The position numbers and the translations under genes are program-made. Below the pieces are notes generated by a model that made no database searches, was not told the DNA's origin, and worked only from the letters and a program-made list of their open reading frames with translations. DNA of 64,000 nucleotides. It comes from Actinernus sp. WN-2022 (Eukaryota; Cnidaria; Anthozoa; Actiniaria; Actinernidae). Where the stretch lies: NCBI GenBank assembly GCA_030867875.1, contig JAOWCC010000936.1, forward strand, positions 77,285,032 through 77,349,031. Direction: 5' to 3'. Shown in pieces: positions 41,939 through 56,500 of the stretch. Numbering within the stretch: the first letter of the stretch is position 1; every line of letters starts with the position of its first letter.

Positions 41939-44558
41939 CTGAAATAGCGCATGCGTATTTGGGTTAAATTCATGCGTACTCGCAATCTCGTTCCCAGAGT
42001 CCGCGTTCGTTTTGGTCAGCACCAAGAAACGGAACGTACCAAACGTGGTTCGTACTTCATATATGGTTTAGGCTAAACTGCATAATACCCCGCAAATACT
42101 CCCTCCCTACAAAATATCATTTTAAAACTGTGCTAAATTCTCAATTTTCTTTCAGGGGTATTCAGACTTGTTCTAATATTGATTTCGGACGTATAATACT
42201 ATATAGAGGACATAATAATAATAATAGACCATGTATGAAGTACCTACCGTTTACGTTTGGCCACCGCTGGCCGAAAAGCGCGCGCGCTCTGGGAACGAGA
42301 TTGGAATGACGCATGCGCACTCAGGGTTATAACAATGCATGCGTTGAGATTAAAATATTGTTGAGTCCTTTCAAATGAGTTGATAGCAAGGATAGGAGAA
42401 AACAAAGGAAGTATTCTTACCTTCAATTCGGTACTTAGAGGTTACTGCTAAATAATCGTTTTCACCAGAAAATGTATGCATGAAACAGGCAGGCGAGAAG
42501 ACACCAGAAGTCTTGCTTATAATGAGCTGATGAGAAACACAAACGAGCCAAATGTTACATTCTCCACCCCAGACCATTCTTAGTTCTTACTGGGATGCGC
42601 AGTAACAAATAAGGTCTGTGATCGAGAATGGGCTGTTATCGCAGTTCGGCCATCTTGGATAAAACAATAGTTTTGGCCACGGTAGCCTCGCACTGGTTGG
42701 TTTCAGAACGAGTTTACCGGACGAAAACAAAGGTTTATATTCTCCTGGGACTCTACATGGCCGCCGTGCGATAAAAGCCCATGCCAACTGATAGTGAATG
42801 AGTACGTGTACACCATTTCCACAAGGGACCCAAGTCATAAACTCTCATCAACTTATCGTCTCTCCAGAGATTCCATTAGCCCGACATACCGTTTTTTTAC
42901 CGATAAAAATTCGAACGTAACTGTACCGAAAAATAAACTGGGGTTGCTGTTTTTTTCATGTGGCTCTGTTACTGAAAAAAAAGTTTGTACTGGTACAAAG
43001 TACTGGCTAGCACTAGGAGAATCTCTGCTCTCACCCTGTAAAAATGGAAATGCGGTACACAAAATCCTTCGGCTGTCTAGCTGGAAAGAATTTACAACTT
43101 AACTAACATCATATATCAGTTAAAGTAAGTGTCCTATTGTTCGAAGCCCGACTAGCGTTAATAGACCATTTTGACGATGTTGCGCGCGCAGCTAGAACAA
43201 TGGCTACCTGTTTTAAATACCAAAAGGCTGGTGAACCAGAACGAGTCTTAGCAGCTCACGTCTATTGTTCTACTGATGCGTGCGCAACATCGTCAAAATG
43301 GCCTATCCTGGATTAAATTTTAACCGAGGATTCTGGTTCTCTTGGTTGGTGTCTTTCTGTAATCTCTAGAGATTCAATCAGAAATGCCCTACTCATTCCT
43401 CAACAAATAATAAGTTTTTAATCCAAAATCTGCATTCGTCAAGTTAAAAATTATTAGCTTAATCGAACAACAGGGCCCAGCTGCAGGACAACAGCTATTT
43501 AATTTGGGCGCAATTAATGAGTCTATTATCAGCAAAAAACCTACAACACACCACAGCGAATCATGAAGGGTGTGCTGGCTAGAATGAACTTCGTATGAGT
43601 GGGCAAGTTACGGCAATGACTTACGGCACGGTTACTGTACGACATGCCGTGACGTTGAAATGGTTTCCCGTTGTTTTTGTCTTTCTGCTCCAATCAAATT
43701 ACAGAGTTACGGTATAGTAAGTTACAGTACGGTTACGATAAGGCTAGAGCAGATTTCATATGAGTGGGACAAACTACAGCACTGACTACAGCACGGTTAC
43801 CGCACGGCATGCCGTGACGTTAAAATGGTTTCCCATTGTTTTTGTCCTGCTGATCGAATCAAATCACAGAACTACGGCACAGCACATCTACAGCACGGCT
43901 ACAGCACGGCTACAGCACGGTTACGGACATGCCGTAGTTTGTCACACTCATACGAAATCTGCTCTATGAACATGCAGTATGTTTGTCCCACTCATACGAA
44001 CTCCGCTCTAAATAATTCAGTAGAATTAAACTGCCGTCCTTACCCTTCTCAGCGATCTGTGCGTGTTGTTTCCAAATTTGGATATATATTCCGCCTCGCT
44101 TGGTAATTCAGGAGGGAGCCGGACAGTTGGAAACCGAGAGGGAACCAATTCCTGTAGCTGGTACGAGTCCCACTGAGCAACCATCACATAAATGGGCGTC
44201 GTAAGGTATTTAAACACTGAAATGGTAACAGCAATGTTTAGCAGTTTGTTTGCGTCTGTGCCTATAGCTCGCAATGCATAATTCTGTATTTCTTCGATAA
44301 GTGCCTCCATCGATTAAACGCCCCCTCGAATTAACATCCCCATTTGAACATAAAGTTTGAAAGAAGCGACGTGCACGTGCGCTTAACAATCGAGGAAATA
44401 CGGTATTAAGGGGTTGTTTTTGGTACATATTCCATGTATTCCGAAAAACAATAATAATCCTCACAAACAATTAGCGAGGTATTATAACAAAATGACATTT
44501 TTATGAAGACCGGAGGTTAACCGAGGCAATTAGGTTCAAACTCGGACCCAGTACCGCC

Positions 44559-44592
<34 letters not shown>

Positions 44593-47500
44593 TGTTGAAG
44601 GCTAATGTGTAGCCACAGTCATAAAAGTGCTCAAGCGGATGCAGAGCGGTAATAAAATGTTAAAAACTTTAAAAATGGAAAAAATAAAAAAACTGTAGGT
44701 TACTCGAGTTTCACGCTCGAAGCGATCATCAGACTAAAAATGTGCGTAGATTACGGAGGCTTATAACTGGCAGCATACAATTTGTTTTCATGTCGGCATT
44801 TTGCTAAGAGTTCGGATCTTTTGTTCAAAAGGTTTTCTTTTTTGGATTTTAGAATACAAAGTTTTTTCCGCTAAACACAGGTTGCATTGTTTGGAACCAC
44901 TTTTGTTGGCCCGTTTCATAATTGACCATTTAATCGTAAAATTGGTGTTGGCTTCCTTCAATTCCCAAATGTGCTTTGAGAGGGCGGTGCTTGAAGAATA
45001 CTTCTTGTTGTTGAAAGAAAGCTTGTGATTTCTAAAGCTTGTTTTAAAATCGTGTTCAGTCATTCCGATATAGATTTTAGGCTCGTTATCTGCAGCGGTG
45101 ATTGTTGCTTTGTAGACTAAGTTTGTTGTTAGGCAAGCGCCGTCAAGCGGGCAGTCGGGTTTCGATCGGCAGTTACATGCTTTGTCCTCATTTTGCGATT
45201 CATCGGATCTAAGGATTTTTGAGTTGTGATGGTTGATTGCACTCTTCATATTTTCCATGCAACTGTAGCTGACTTTAATATATATATTACGTCATAAACA
45301 AGAGTACCCCCTCCTCCCGGGAGAAACACACTTATTATGACAAGTTTCACTTACCTAATTCACCACATAAACATGCTGCAGCTTTAGGCATTTCAGCACG
45401 ACATGATTCATCCACAAAGCCATCCCACAGATCAGAAAACATCTACAAACAACGTTTTCACGTGAGTGCACTTGCAGACAGACATACGTTTTTTTTATTG
45501 GTACTTTGTACAATACTGTACATCCGTAGTTATCCAATAATAATATAATTGTTATGGTGCAAGAAATAAAATTAATGACTGCTATATCGTATTTGTTGAG
45601 TGGGAAAGGGCATCACTTATTATTCAGAGCTTGTGCCCTAATGCCCAGACAGTCGTGAATAAATTTTGCCGCTTCACCACGTGATGAACAAGTTATGCAC
45701 CTATCAATGTTAAGCCCGAGGGGGCGAGGAGTGGGTGGTAGGGTTTGGCACAAGTTGCCGATAATTTGCTCAAAAGTTGCCGATAAAAGTGCTCAAAAGT
45801 TGCCGAAAAGTTGCTACTTTTTTCAAAAAGTTGCCGAAAAGTTGCCAAGATATTTAAGCTTTTTTAACTTGTTTTTAGGTTAAAAATATTGAAATTTCAC
45901 ACATTCTTGCCTTGTTTCTTATCAAACTTTATTTCAAAGCTATTTCAAACTCGAAAAGCGTTTTTTTCCCCTTAAGATTACTTTCGTGCTGACTGCAGGA
46001 AAATACGTTCACTCCCTGAGATCGTATTCATAATTGACGTGCTCACATTTTGTGACATGTGAAAACCGGGGTTCTGACGTATAAACTAATATTTACAAGT
46101 TCTCTAACAAAAGCGATGATAACTGTTATGCTAATAAAGAAGGTTCCAAATCAGGTTGTCACTTCCTATTGTTTATACTATGCGATCAGTCATGAAACAA
46201 CCATTCAAAGTACGACGACCTTCCTCCTCTGGTTTTGGTTGTAGCGGAGCATCACCGAAGCTTCAACTGTCTCCTCTAGGGCGGCATCTTGTTGGTTCCC
46301 AAAGAAATTCTTCATTAAGCTGGACACTCTTTCAGCAGAGGCAGAGCTCGGTTGCACTAGAAGTACTTTCTTTACTGCTGAGGACCAGTTGGGCAAGGTT
46401 GCTTCGTTTCTTGTCCACCAAAGTAGCTTCTCTTCCTCGGTCTCTAAAGCTGTGCCATCTGCAATGGCCATGTACCGGGGGAGTTCGGCGGTGAGCCCTC
46501 GTATTATATCGTCATCATCAAGGAAGGAAAACTTCCTTAACTCTTCCACAGAAGCAACTGTAGGGTGAAGCTGCTGAACCTGTACTGGACAACACAATCT
46601 GGCACTACGAAAGGCACGGACATTATCATAAAATTCTTGACTGAACTTTCGCTGATAGAACTGCAAACCAGGATTGATACAGGCTTTGGCCCTGGCTACT
46701 AACTGGTTGAAAACAGGCACGTTTCCATTTGCCTGGCGGCGAGCAACTCCTTCAACATTAGGGTAGTTGGCCAAGGCTACTGAATGGGACACTGTGGCTA
46801 ACCGCTCGTAGCAACTGAAAACAAGGGGCCCATCCCCTTCCAAATAGTACGTAGCTGAGACAAAGTGATTTCCTCCGTCAACAAAAGCAGCTAGTTCAAG
46901 TTCAAGATCTTTAGAGTCAGCAGGAGAGTTGAAAATCTCCAATAAGTGAACTCTAGTTGCAGGAACAAGCTGATCATTCTCCCTGAGGAATGGCTCCACG
47001 TCACCAAAATAATCCAGTACCTGTTTCATCATCTCCCATTTGCTCCACCATCGTGTCGGGCTATAGGTACGCATAGCAGTGCCAGTCTTGGTCTTCCAGG
47101 CAAGGCGCACGGCTGCACTGTGCGAGAACATGCTCACCCAGTATTGAGCGAATGTGTCCAGAACACGGAACTCGAAGTGCTTGCCCACATTATCGATTGT
47201 ATGTGAGAAGCAAGTAACATCCAGCAGCTGTGGGAAAAAGAACTTGACTTGTTGCAGTGCTGCCTTGTTCACAGACGCACCGTCCTTCATTGCCGCTAAT
47301 AGAGCTCCGGGCTGGATCGAGAAATCAACGGCCAGGGCTTGTATCAAGCATTGGGCTAGCTCGTTAGCCTTTAAGCTTTTTGCTAATACTTGAAGTCTGA
47401 CAAGCCTTTGTTGGACATTCCAATGACTGTCTACAAAGCGCACGACGATAGCTAAAGCTTCACCTAAACGAGTGCTGCCGTCAAAGATGGTCGAAACGGC

Positions 47501-50500
47501 CTTCACTTGAGATAGTTCTGATTTCAGCGTCTCTTTTTCTTTTGCAAGAACGGAAGGCACTAACTCTCTTAGGTGACTGTCCGACGTAAGCCTATGCCCA
47601 TACTTTTCAAGAAACGAGCGTAGACAGTCAATTTTAGATAAAGGAATTCCAGCTGCTAAAAAGCATTCGATCAATTCAAAGCGATACAGACGCATATCAA
47701 GAGGCAGTGTTTCACCTTTGGGATGCTTTGCTTGATCATTCCTTCTGATCAAATCTAGTACTGACTGGTCTTTTTTCTTGCTGTCCAAGACAGCCTTCTT
47801 TGCCTTGACATGCTTGGCGGATTGGATGTGTTTCTTGACAGTACTAGATTTCTTACTGATAGTCTCCTTGCAAGCCTCACATCTTAGCTTTCCGCTAACT
47901 GCTGTGAGGTATTCATCCTTATGTTCTTGAACACGTTGCCACGAACTCAACTTTGGGTCATTTTCCCCACGCTCAGAGCGACTTTTACCGGCTGGATTGA
48001 TTTGAATTTTTCTTTCTCTAGCTATTTTAGCTTTCTTTGGAGTAGAGAGATTTGCCCCCAGCCTTTTAGCTTCCGCGATTGGATTACTTGGACCCTCATT
48101 TGAATCACTCACGTCCGCCATCTTGAAAAACGTGCCATGTGATACCGCTGACCTTGTTGACAAGCACACATATACAGAAATGGGTACCCTGTGGCTGACT
48201 GGCGGTGTAGCGCCCTGAGTCTGGTCGTAAGGTCAACCATGTGTGTTTTTTAGAACAATTGAGGTAAAATTATCTATCGAAAACTAATAAATGTACCCAA
48301 AAAGTAAAAAATACACATCTTTTTGGTTGAAAAAGTCCAAAGTTGCCGAAAATCTAAAAAGTTGCCGAAAATCCAAAAAGTTGCCGAAAATCTTAAAAGT
48401 TGCCGAAAATCTTAAAAGTTGCCGAAAAGTTGCCGAGCAACTTGTGCCAAACCCTAGTGGGTGGGGATTTGACAGGTTGCAGAACTCCACTGAGGGTGAG
48501 GATTTTGACAAATGCTACTTATAGAAAACGTAAGGAAGGTAGGGCGGTGGAGTGGGGAATTTTGATATTAATACTGACCAAAGGTCACTCCTTGCCCCCC
48601 ACCCCTCGGGCTTAACATTGATAGATGCATAAGGTAAGAACGAAGCACTGTTTCGTTGTCATTTCGTTGCCCAATTTCTATACTCACCACTCCTAACGTA
48701 GAAAAGAAAAAAGGCGGCCCCCGGTAAACCTCCTCCCCGAAACTGTGAAAAAGTGTGAACCATCCACCGTCGTTAATACCACGGACCTGAAAACAGGATA
48801 CAGAGAAATAGAACATGCATTATGAGATAAATGTTACATTCTTGGACACGTCCTAATTTGGATGTTGATTCCCTGGTTGAAATGTTGTCTTACAAGATTT
48901 AGAGCTCTGTCAGCAAAAATATGGGAAAAAATACCACTCGAGATTAAATGTTTGCCTCATAATAGTTTTAAAAATCAATATAAAATATACCTCATTGGCA
49001 GCCAGTCATAGTCACCTGTATTCTCCTGTTTTTTTTCTTTTCAAAATACTGATGTTATTGTATACGTAATACAGTAAAAACCCGCGTATAAGAACCTAGA
49101 ATTTTTGGGTTCAGGCTGAATGGGTTCTTATATTTTGGGGTAGTTTTTCCGAAGTCAGGCTGATTAGGTTCTTAGTAGGTTCTTATTTGTAGGAGTTGTC
49201 ATAGTGATACCATTCAGAGAACTACTGTAGTACTAGTATGTCAAGACTACACCAGTATAATTTTATACAGTATTCTATACTCTGTATTTAAAATATTTTC
49301 AATTTTGAAGTTTCTTCATTGTACTATACTGTATTAAACAAATAATTTTCATGGTATTTCTCAGAAATTTCACAATTTCTAACAATTAAAATCCAGTATT
49401 TTGGCTATAAAATAAGAGTGTTTTTTTGTATAAGAACCTATTTTTCTTTGCCAGGCTAAATAGGTTCTAATATATTTGGGTATTAAAATGCCCAATTTCA
49501 GCCTGTAGGTTCTTAAATCACTAGGTTCTTATACGCGGGTTTTTACTGTATCTGTAGTGTAACATGAAAGCTAAGCACCTTCCTTCCCTCATCAATTTCA
49601 ACATTGTAGTGGCCAACTCGAAAGCATTGCTCCTTTGGCCACTACGCACTCTCCTCCTACAAAATCTTTATACCTTACAATTTTTCTTTTTTCTTTTTTA
49701 TGGCTGTCGTAAATGTACATAATTACCAAAAAAATAAGTGTGAATAAAATGAACTTGAACTTGATGTTGGTTAACATACATGACTATAGACCAGTTCGAG
49801 GTTAGTTCCGACATTTTGAAAGGGGTGCAAACAAAGCGCGAAATACAAATAATTTCCGTAAAATCGAATTTCTGAAATATTCACTGTCTGCAAACAAGAT
49901 ACCGGTAAAAGATTAACTGTTAAGAAATTGAGTGATGTAGCTGTGCTGGGAAGCGTGCAATCGTGTTTTAGTTTCCCATACATTTGTCTATAACAACAAG
50001 TCAAAGTCCGCGGGCCAAAAATTTACAGACAAATGTATGGAAAACTGAAAACACGATAATCGGATTCCCATACAAACACTCTATTTCGCGCCATGTTTGC
50101 ACCCCTTCAAAATGTCGGAAATAACCGCGAACAGGTCTATTAGACCACTATTGGGCCATCAATTGATGTCGCCGCCGAAATAATAGGGACTTTAAGCAAC
50201 CACGACGGCAACGTCTACGACGACGACATAAAACAATAATCTTAATTAGAAAATACAATAACTGCACGTGAACATGCACGCAGTCGCCTACATTTCCACC
50301 GTTCTCTGCAAAAATACAACGTGGAAATCCCAAATTGACGTTTTAAAGAGAAGACGAACGAAAGAAAGTAAATCAATCCGTTTTTCGTTCGGCGTGAACG
50401 GAACTCTATACTCCTCATGTTTCGAAAATCTGGTTGTGAAAAACAATTCAAGGTGAACAAGGGAAATAGTAGAGACAGTACCAATTTTCGGGAGAAAAGA

Positions 50501-53500
50501 CTTTTACGCGCCGTCGTCATTGCCGTCGCCGTCCTGCATGGTTGTCCCTAATGTCATTAACGGGTGCGGTGTGAATTTTTGTTGACTTGCATGGTTTAAT
50601 TTTAATTTTATTTTCCTTGTTCCCTTTTTTTACTCGGGTTTACTCGGGCCAGGCCTTTGGCCGCCCGACTCAATAATCGCAAGTGTTTTTATTTTATTTT
50701 TCGTGTTGCGAGTTGTCTCAACACGTGACAGGCTCAACGTCTTACGATCGATCTAAGATGGGAAAGCAGTAGGCGGGGAATCGAAATGAGGAGGTTAAAA
50801 TTCGTCGAATTCGCTTTAAATCGCCACCAGAGAAAATATCAACTACTCTTCGAATCAGCTTTTCACAGAACTCCTTTGGTGTTCCCTGAAATGACTACAA
50901 CATATGGCCGGCTTAAACCGCCGGAGGCCACAGGGAACCCAACTAGGTCTGTCAGGGCTAGTGCAAGTTTGCTGTTTTATTATTTTCTCCAACATTTTGG
51001 CAAAGCTGCCTTCTAATGATATCTATTGGCCCGAGCCAGCCTCTTCTTCTGATTGCTCTCGGCACGGCATGCAGTACCACGTCACGTGACCCGATCCGTT
51101 CGATGATGTAGTTCAACACGGTGCATGCCGGGAAGGTGTCAACATTCTCCCCAGAGGTCCCATGTACAAATTATGACCTTTTCTTCTGGCACAAAGGAAT
51201 ACAAAGCTCTGAAACGCGTGGGGCGAAACAACTGGCCTCGTGCCATTACAGTCCGTATCTAACAACAAGTCCTCCCTTGTGAAGAGCATTTATATGTTCA
51301 AATAGAGTTTTTCTTTCACAACCACAGGGATCCCACGCTCCGTTAAAATTTTCCCACAATTCAAATCAACCTTTATACGTATACGGAATTCTTGGAATTG
51401 GATGAGTGAGCTACTCTCGTCGTTTTACCCGTACGTGTTCTACTCTCGGAAATGGTTAGAGTTTCTTTAAATTTCGGGTTACGTTGGTTTAGCGCCATTT
51501 TGTCACATGTATAAATGTATAAATATTGATATGTAGTGTCTTCACTTCTCTCACAAAAGGGACCAACCTTTGCTGGTAGAACCATCCTTTGAACAAAATC
51601 GACATTGGCCAGCATTCCAAGTCCCCCAGCAGATGCACCACCAAACAAAATCTACAAACAACGTAAAAAAGAAGTGTTGGAAAGTTAATAATAGTAAGTA
51701 ATTATTTATTGCACCTCTTGTAAGCCCATGCAGGCGCATTATCATTTATGGGTTACCCAGGTTGAGAATCTTACAAGATCTTGGCAAGATCTAATCTTAA
51801 ATTGGCAAGAAATAGATATTTGCAAGATTGACAATATCTAATGTTGGCAAGATCTTGCCAATATTCTCAACCTGGGTAACGTTGTCTGTCGACAGTTTAG
51901 ATAAATTTAAATAAATAATTAAGCTAACTATTTCAAGTTGACTGGAGCCCAGTTCATCTGTGGTGGCGATTGTCAGATAAGATTTTAGTCTTTTTTTTTC
52001 TTGTTTCTATACAAAAAGCCATATACCATGGAGAAATACATTATTTTTTATTTAGCAATTGGACCATCAAAAGTTCCAGCATGGCTTGCTCAAAAATTAC
52101 AGCAGTACTTTTTGTGTTGGACACCAGATGAAGTAAGTGCAATGATTGCATGCGACAATCTAGGATGCAAAAGAGAGTGGTTCCAGACACTTTCAGCAAG
52201 TTAACTAGACTACAGGAGGGAAAGCAGCCTGAGGGGGAGTAAGTTCTGTCCCACCTGCAAGCAATGTTTTTGATCTGGTTTTATTTGCTGATGACACTAA
52301 TTTATTTTTTTCTCATAATGATTTATCTTGTCTGTCGAATGCAGTCAATACAGAAATGGCTGGGCTATCGGATTGGTTTAGGGCTAGTAAGTTATCGGTG
52401 AATGTAAAAAAATCCAACTATATGATTTTTAGACCAAGGCAGAGAAGGCAAACATTTGATCTGGCGATAGAAATAAACAATGTTAGGATTGACAAGGTTA
52501 ATGAGGTCGTATTCCTGGGGGTGATCTTGGACGAAAATATGACTTGGAAGTCTCACATCTCCCATCTTGCCAGTAAAATATCAAAATCAATAGGAATTAT
52601 ATACAAATCAAGTTTTTGCCTTTCCAAGCCAGCATTACGTACTTTATACTATTCCTTAGTTTATCCATATCTTCAATATTGTATCACAGTCTGGGGCTCT
52701 ACCTATCCATCCAACCTTAATCGTATTGTTCTGCTTCAAAAACGCGTAGTGCGAGTTATTAATAATGAGGCATTTGATGTGCATGCTGACCCTATATTAA
52801 AAAAATATATTTACTTATTCAATTTAGGAAAGTTCATGTTCCTGTTCAAAAATAATTTATTACCTAGAAGTTTTGACAAATCTTTTCTACGAATTTATCA
52901 AGTTCACAATTATAATACTAGACATTCTAAACTTTTTTATATTCCTTTATGTAGAACCAAAATTAGACAGTTTTCTGTTTATTATCAGGGTCCAGTATTT
53001 TTTAACTCGCTGAACGCAGACATTCGTGATGCCATGACCGTTTCCTCGTTTCAATCCAAGCTGAAAAAGTATCTCTTCTCCCGTCTTTGAAATCGCTTAT
53101 TATTTATTCATTATTTTTTTCATATACGTGTTACCTCAATACTGCATAAATTGTTATCTTAGTGTGATTTTCTCCATTCTGTTATTTTTCTTTTCGCGCC
53201 ACTCCCACTTTGTTTTATATACACATATATTGTAAAGAGGCAGCCCAATGCTTCATAAGCCTTCTGGTTTCTTTTTGGGCTTCCTCGCCATTTTGTTAAT
53301 TACTTCTGTAATCATTTATTATTATTTTTTGTTGGCAAATAAAACTGTTAATACTGTTAAGCAAATTAGTTGAACAGTCTTTCAAATACCCATCCACACT
53401 ATGGGTACATCCACACCAGTATTTTGTGTTGTGCTTCATTAAACATGAGAACTTTCAACAATCAAGCTGCAGATAGCATATTCCCTTTCAGATTTAGTGC

Positions 53501-56500
53501 TATAAAAATAAATCAGACAAGAAAGAAAATTGTTGTAGAAGTGGGGATTTGGTCCCATTTAACTGCATAAAGTGCCCCAGGGGGTGTTTTTTTTTTACAT
53601 TGAGGACTTTGTCAAATCAAATCCCCACCTAGTCCAGGGGGGAGGGGTGGGGTTTTAAGTGATAAGTGCATTCATTTGTAGGAAAAACTATTATATTAAA
53701 TAGCCTTTGAGGATAACAAATTCATTGAAAGACCACTCAGACATAATTTTCTATATCAAATACTTCTCAACCTAGTACCATGTTTCCTGTAGTGTTAATT
53801 CTATATTCTTCCATAAGCTGTTGAATGACAGCCTTGACAATGAAGTGTCCCAACATCTGAAGACCATATGGGTGGGTGTCCTTAGTCTTACGTCCAACAA
53901 ACACATCAGCACTTTAAAAAAAAACATGTAAACACTGCTTAAACCTTTGATAATGGCATGATATTAGCCAACAGGTTTCAATGATGTGTTAATGTAATGG
54001 AACTAGGCATGACGATTGGCCAGTTGTTTTGAATTTCATGTCATAAAACCAAAACCTTACAGAGCCAATCACGGGAGCAAGTAAAAGTCCCAGGAAAAAG
54101 GAGGGGGGGGGGGGGTACCGGTATTCAACAAAGTTTTATACAGGAAGGCTCTGCCCCGAGGTTCAAACCCATACCCTTTAATATACCATTTTTGACAGAA
54201 AAGGTAACCCTTTCATATACCTTCCATCCATTAGGAGAAGAGGTCAAAACAATGGTACTCTGGCAGCACCCAATTTTGATAGAAGGGGAGTTGTACCCAG
54301 AACCCACCACCTATTTTGGCAAAATCTAGATTTTTAACCACAAATATTTTCTTGAATAAAATACTTATGAAGAAGTAACTATATTTATAGTTTCTACAGG
54401 CAGAGAAGAACATGTGTCTGCATGAAAATTAGGTATCCCTATTTTACATCGTGAGAAAATCACCCTTGAAAAAAGGAGTAAGGGGGTATTACCCACCACC
54501 TCCCCTGACAAAATTGGGTCCATTCGAAATCCATTGCTTTGAACTCTTTCCTAGGTGCGTCTGTTCAAGATAGTTTGAAAGGCCCTTTTAAATACCTAAA
54601 TGACAGTTTTCCCTACCCTTTTCTATACCTCCAGCCTGAAAAGGTACCCCTTTCGGACAGAGCCTCCCTGTATAGTCCATTATAGGGAGTTCCCCCCCCC
54701 CTCCCTTTTGAATAAAAATGCAATAAACCAATCATGAACCAAAATAATTTTTACTCATGATTGGTAAAAAGTAAAATGCAATCATGGATAACTAACCAAT
54801 CAAATTTGAAAGCAATCACATTGCTTTTCAACACTTACCGTAATTAAAAACCACTCTAAAGATACCTGTTCATCTACAATAGCTTTCATTCATCAACGGA
54901 AACTTTATAGTTTTGGATTTCGAGTATAGTTTACATAAAACCATGTTAGAATCCTTTTTTGAACTGGGAGATTCTTAACTCAAGTATATTGACTTTTGGT
55001 AACTAAAAAATAGGTACTGCCATTAATAGCAATTCAACCCTCTCACTTATTATTTGTCAAGTACACCCCTAGTCTCTGGCATATATCTTAAAGCAAAGTT
55101 AGAATTTTGATGCTTTCGTATTGCAAAAATCAATCAAGAAACAGGGCTAGGGTAACCAAGAATTTGTAAAACAGTTTTTAAAGAATTCTGATTCATGCAT
55201 TTATACTTACCTACAGTATGGAACAAACACTTTGTTCCAAGATGCAAATGTGGGGTTTTCATAAGGGTCATCAGAGGATAAAAAGGTCCCAGTTATGTAA
55301 AGTTCATAATCTTTAGAAGATCCATAGGAGCCCTTAGCTCGCTCATGACATATTTTGTGATCTCCACATGAGCCCCCAGCCTGCAGTTGTATTACCCAGC
55401 TTTTAGATGAAGGGTTTCGACTTAGGTAGTACACTGCTGGGGAACCATCTGTGAAAAAAATGTTTAAAGGAGCACGGTCATGAATAACAGGCATGGTTAC
55501 TAAGCCACCCAAACTTGAAATCATCCAACAGATGTTTTCAAGTTGAATATGCTTTCTATCGGGAGGAATGAGAAGTAATCAATCTGTCGATATCACAGCA
55601 ATCTCACTGCATGTTAGTGCACTCTACTGTTAAGTCGTATTCTTGAAAATCTTCGAGCAAGTGTTGTTGTTCTGCAATGTGCATCAGCGAACTAAACAAC
55701 TCCAAGTGTTTTTGCATATCATTAAATTGCCCAAAACCCGCACATGCGCAGCTCATGACTGTGCCCCTTTAAGACAGTAAAAAGAAGTAGCTAGACTTCA
55801 TGCAAGCAATAGTCATTTATGGCTAGGCAGAGTAGTGATATATATTATGCTGATTGTGGCTCTGTGTTCTCCACGTGGATACATTTTTTACTGTCTTTTG
55901 GTGTAAACATATGTAATTGATTAATTAATTAATTAATTAATTGAATAATTAATTGATTGATTAATTAATTAATTATGGATAAGGTGTGATGTAATGGCAT
56001 TAAAAGGCTGAGCACACTAAGAACCATAGATTAGTTAATTATTAAATCGTAGGATCTCAATGAGTACAAATAGCTTGTGGATCACACAAGCATAAACTGG
56101 CTGGATTGATGGAAGTCTGGAAGTATGGCAAATAATAAAGCAGACAATTAGCCACTTTCAAGATCATGCACAATGTTTCAACTGGCTGGTCACCTATTGT
56201 TTAACATCTGCCAAATAAACAAATGATTTGTACAACTCCACATGATCCTGAAAACAACCTGAAAATCCACTTAAAATCCATACAAAAGTAGTAAAGCATA
56301 CAAAAAGTCATGTAAACAGAATCAATCTATACTTGCAAATTAATGGCCATTTCACCCCACATTTTAACAAAAATAACTTCAGTAGTGTTGTTAGTGGGAA
56401 GTTAATAGATCAGATGCTTGTTTAGAGAGAAACCAGTGTGATATGATCCAACAAGTTTCCTGTTTAGACTAGACCGTTAGAAGTTCATGTCGAATTTGTA

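Larger units (their letters stand above)
45693..48632. mobile_element. Older MITE split by the hAT insertion
   Basis: TTATGCACCTATCAATGTTA before AGCCCGAGGGG at the left and the inverse ending TAACATTGATAGATGCATAA at the right pair as inverted ends. Removing 45739-48464 leaves a MITE of about 214 bp. Confidence 0.8.
53990..54865. mobile_element. Copy of the 37420 MITE, interrupted
   Basis: CCAATCACGGGAGCAAGTAAAA at 54064 and AAATGCAATAAACCAATCATG at about 54716 are adjacent parts of the 37420-37768 element, now parted by 54100-54715. The right end reads CCACTCTAAAG. Confidence 0.68.

Noticed and set aside
42587..43102. Frames of 69-102 codons on both strands in Notum intron 7
   Set aside because: No family signature; the exon chain skips this region with exact phase agreement between exons 7 and 8.
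51555..51567. Alternative donor GTGAGA for Notum exon 4
   Set aside because: It has a better consensus but puts exon 5 (VRGINDGGWF) out of frame; no extra exon to repair it was found.
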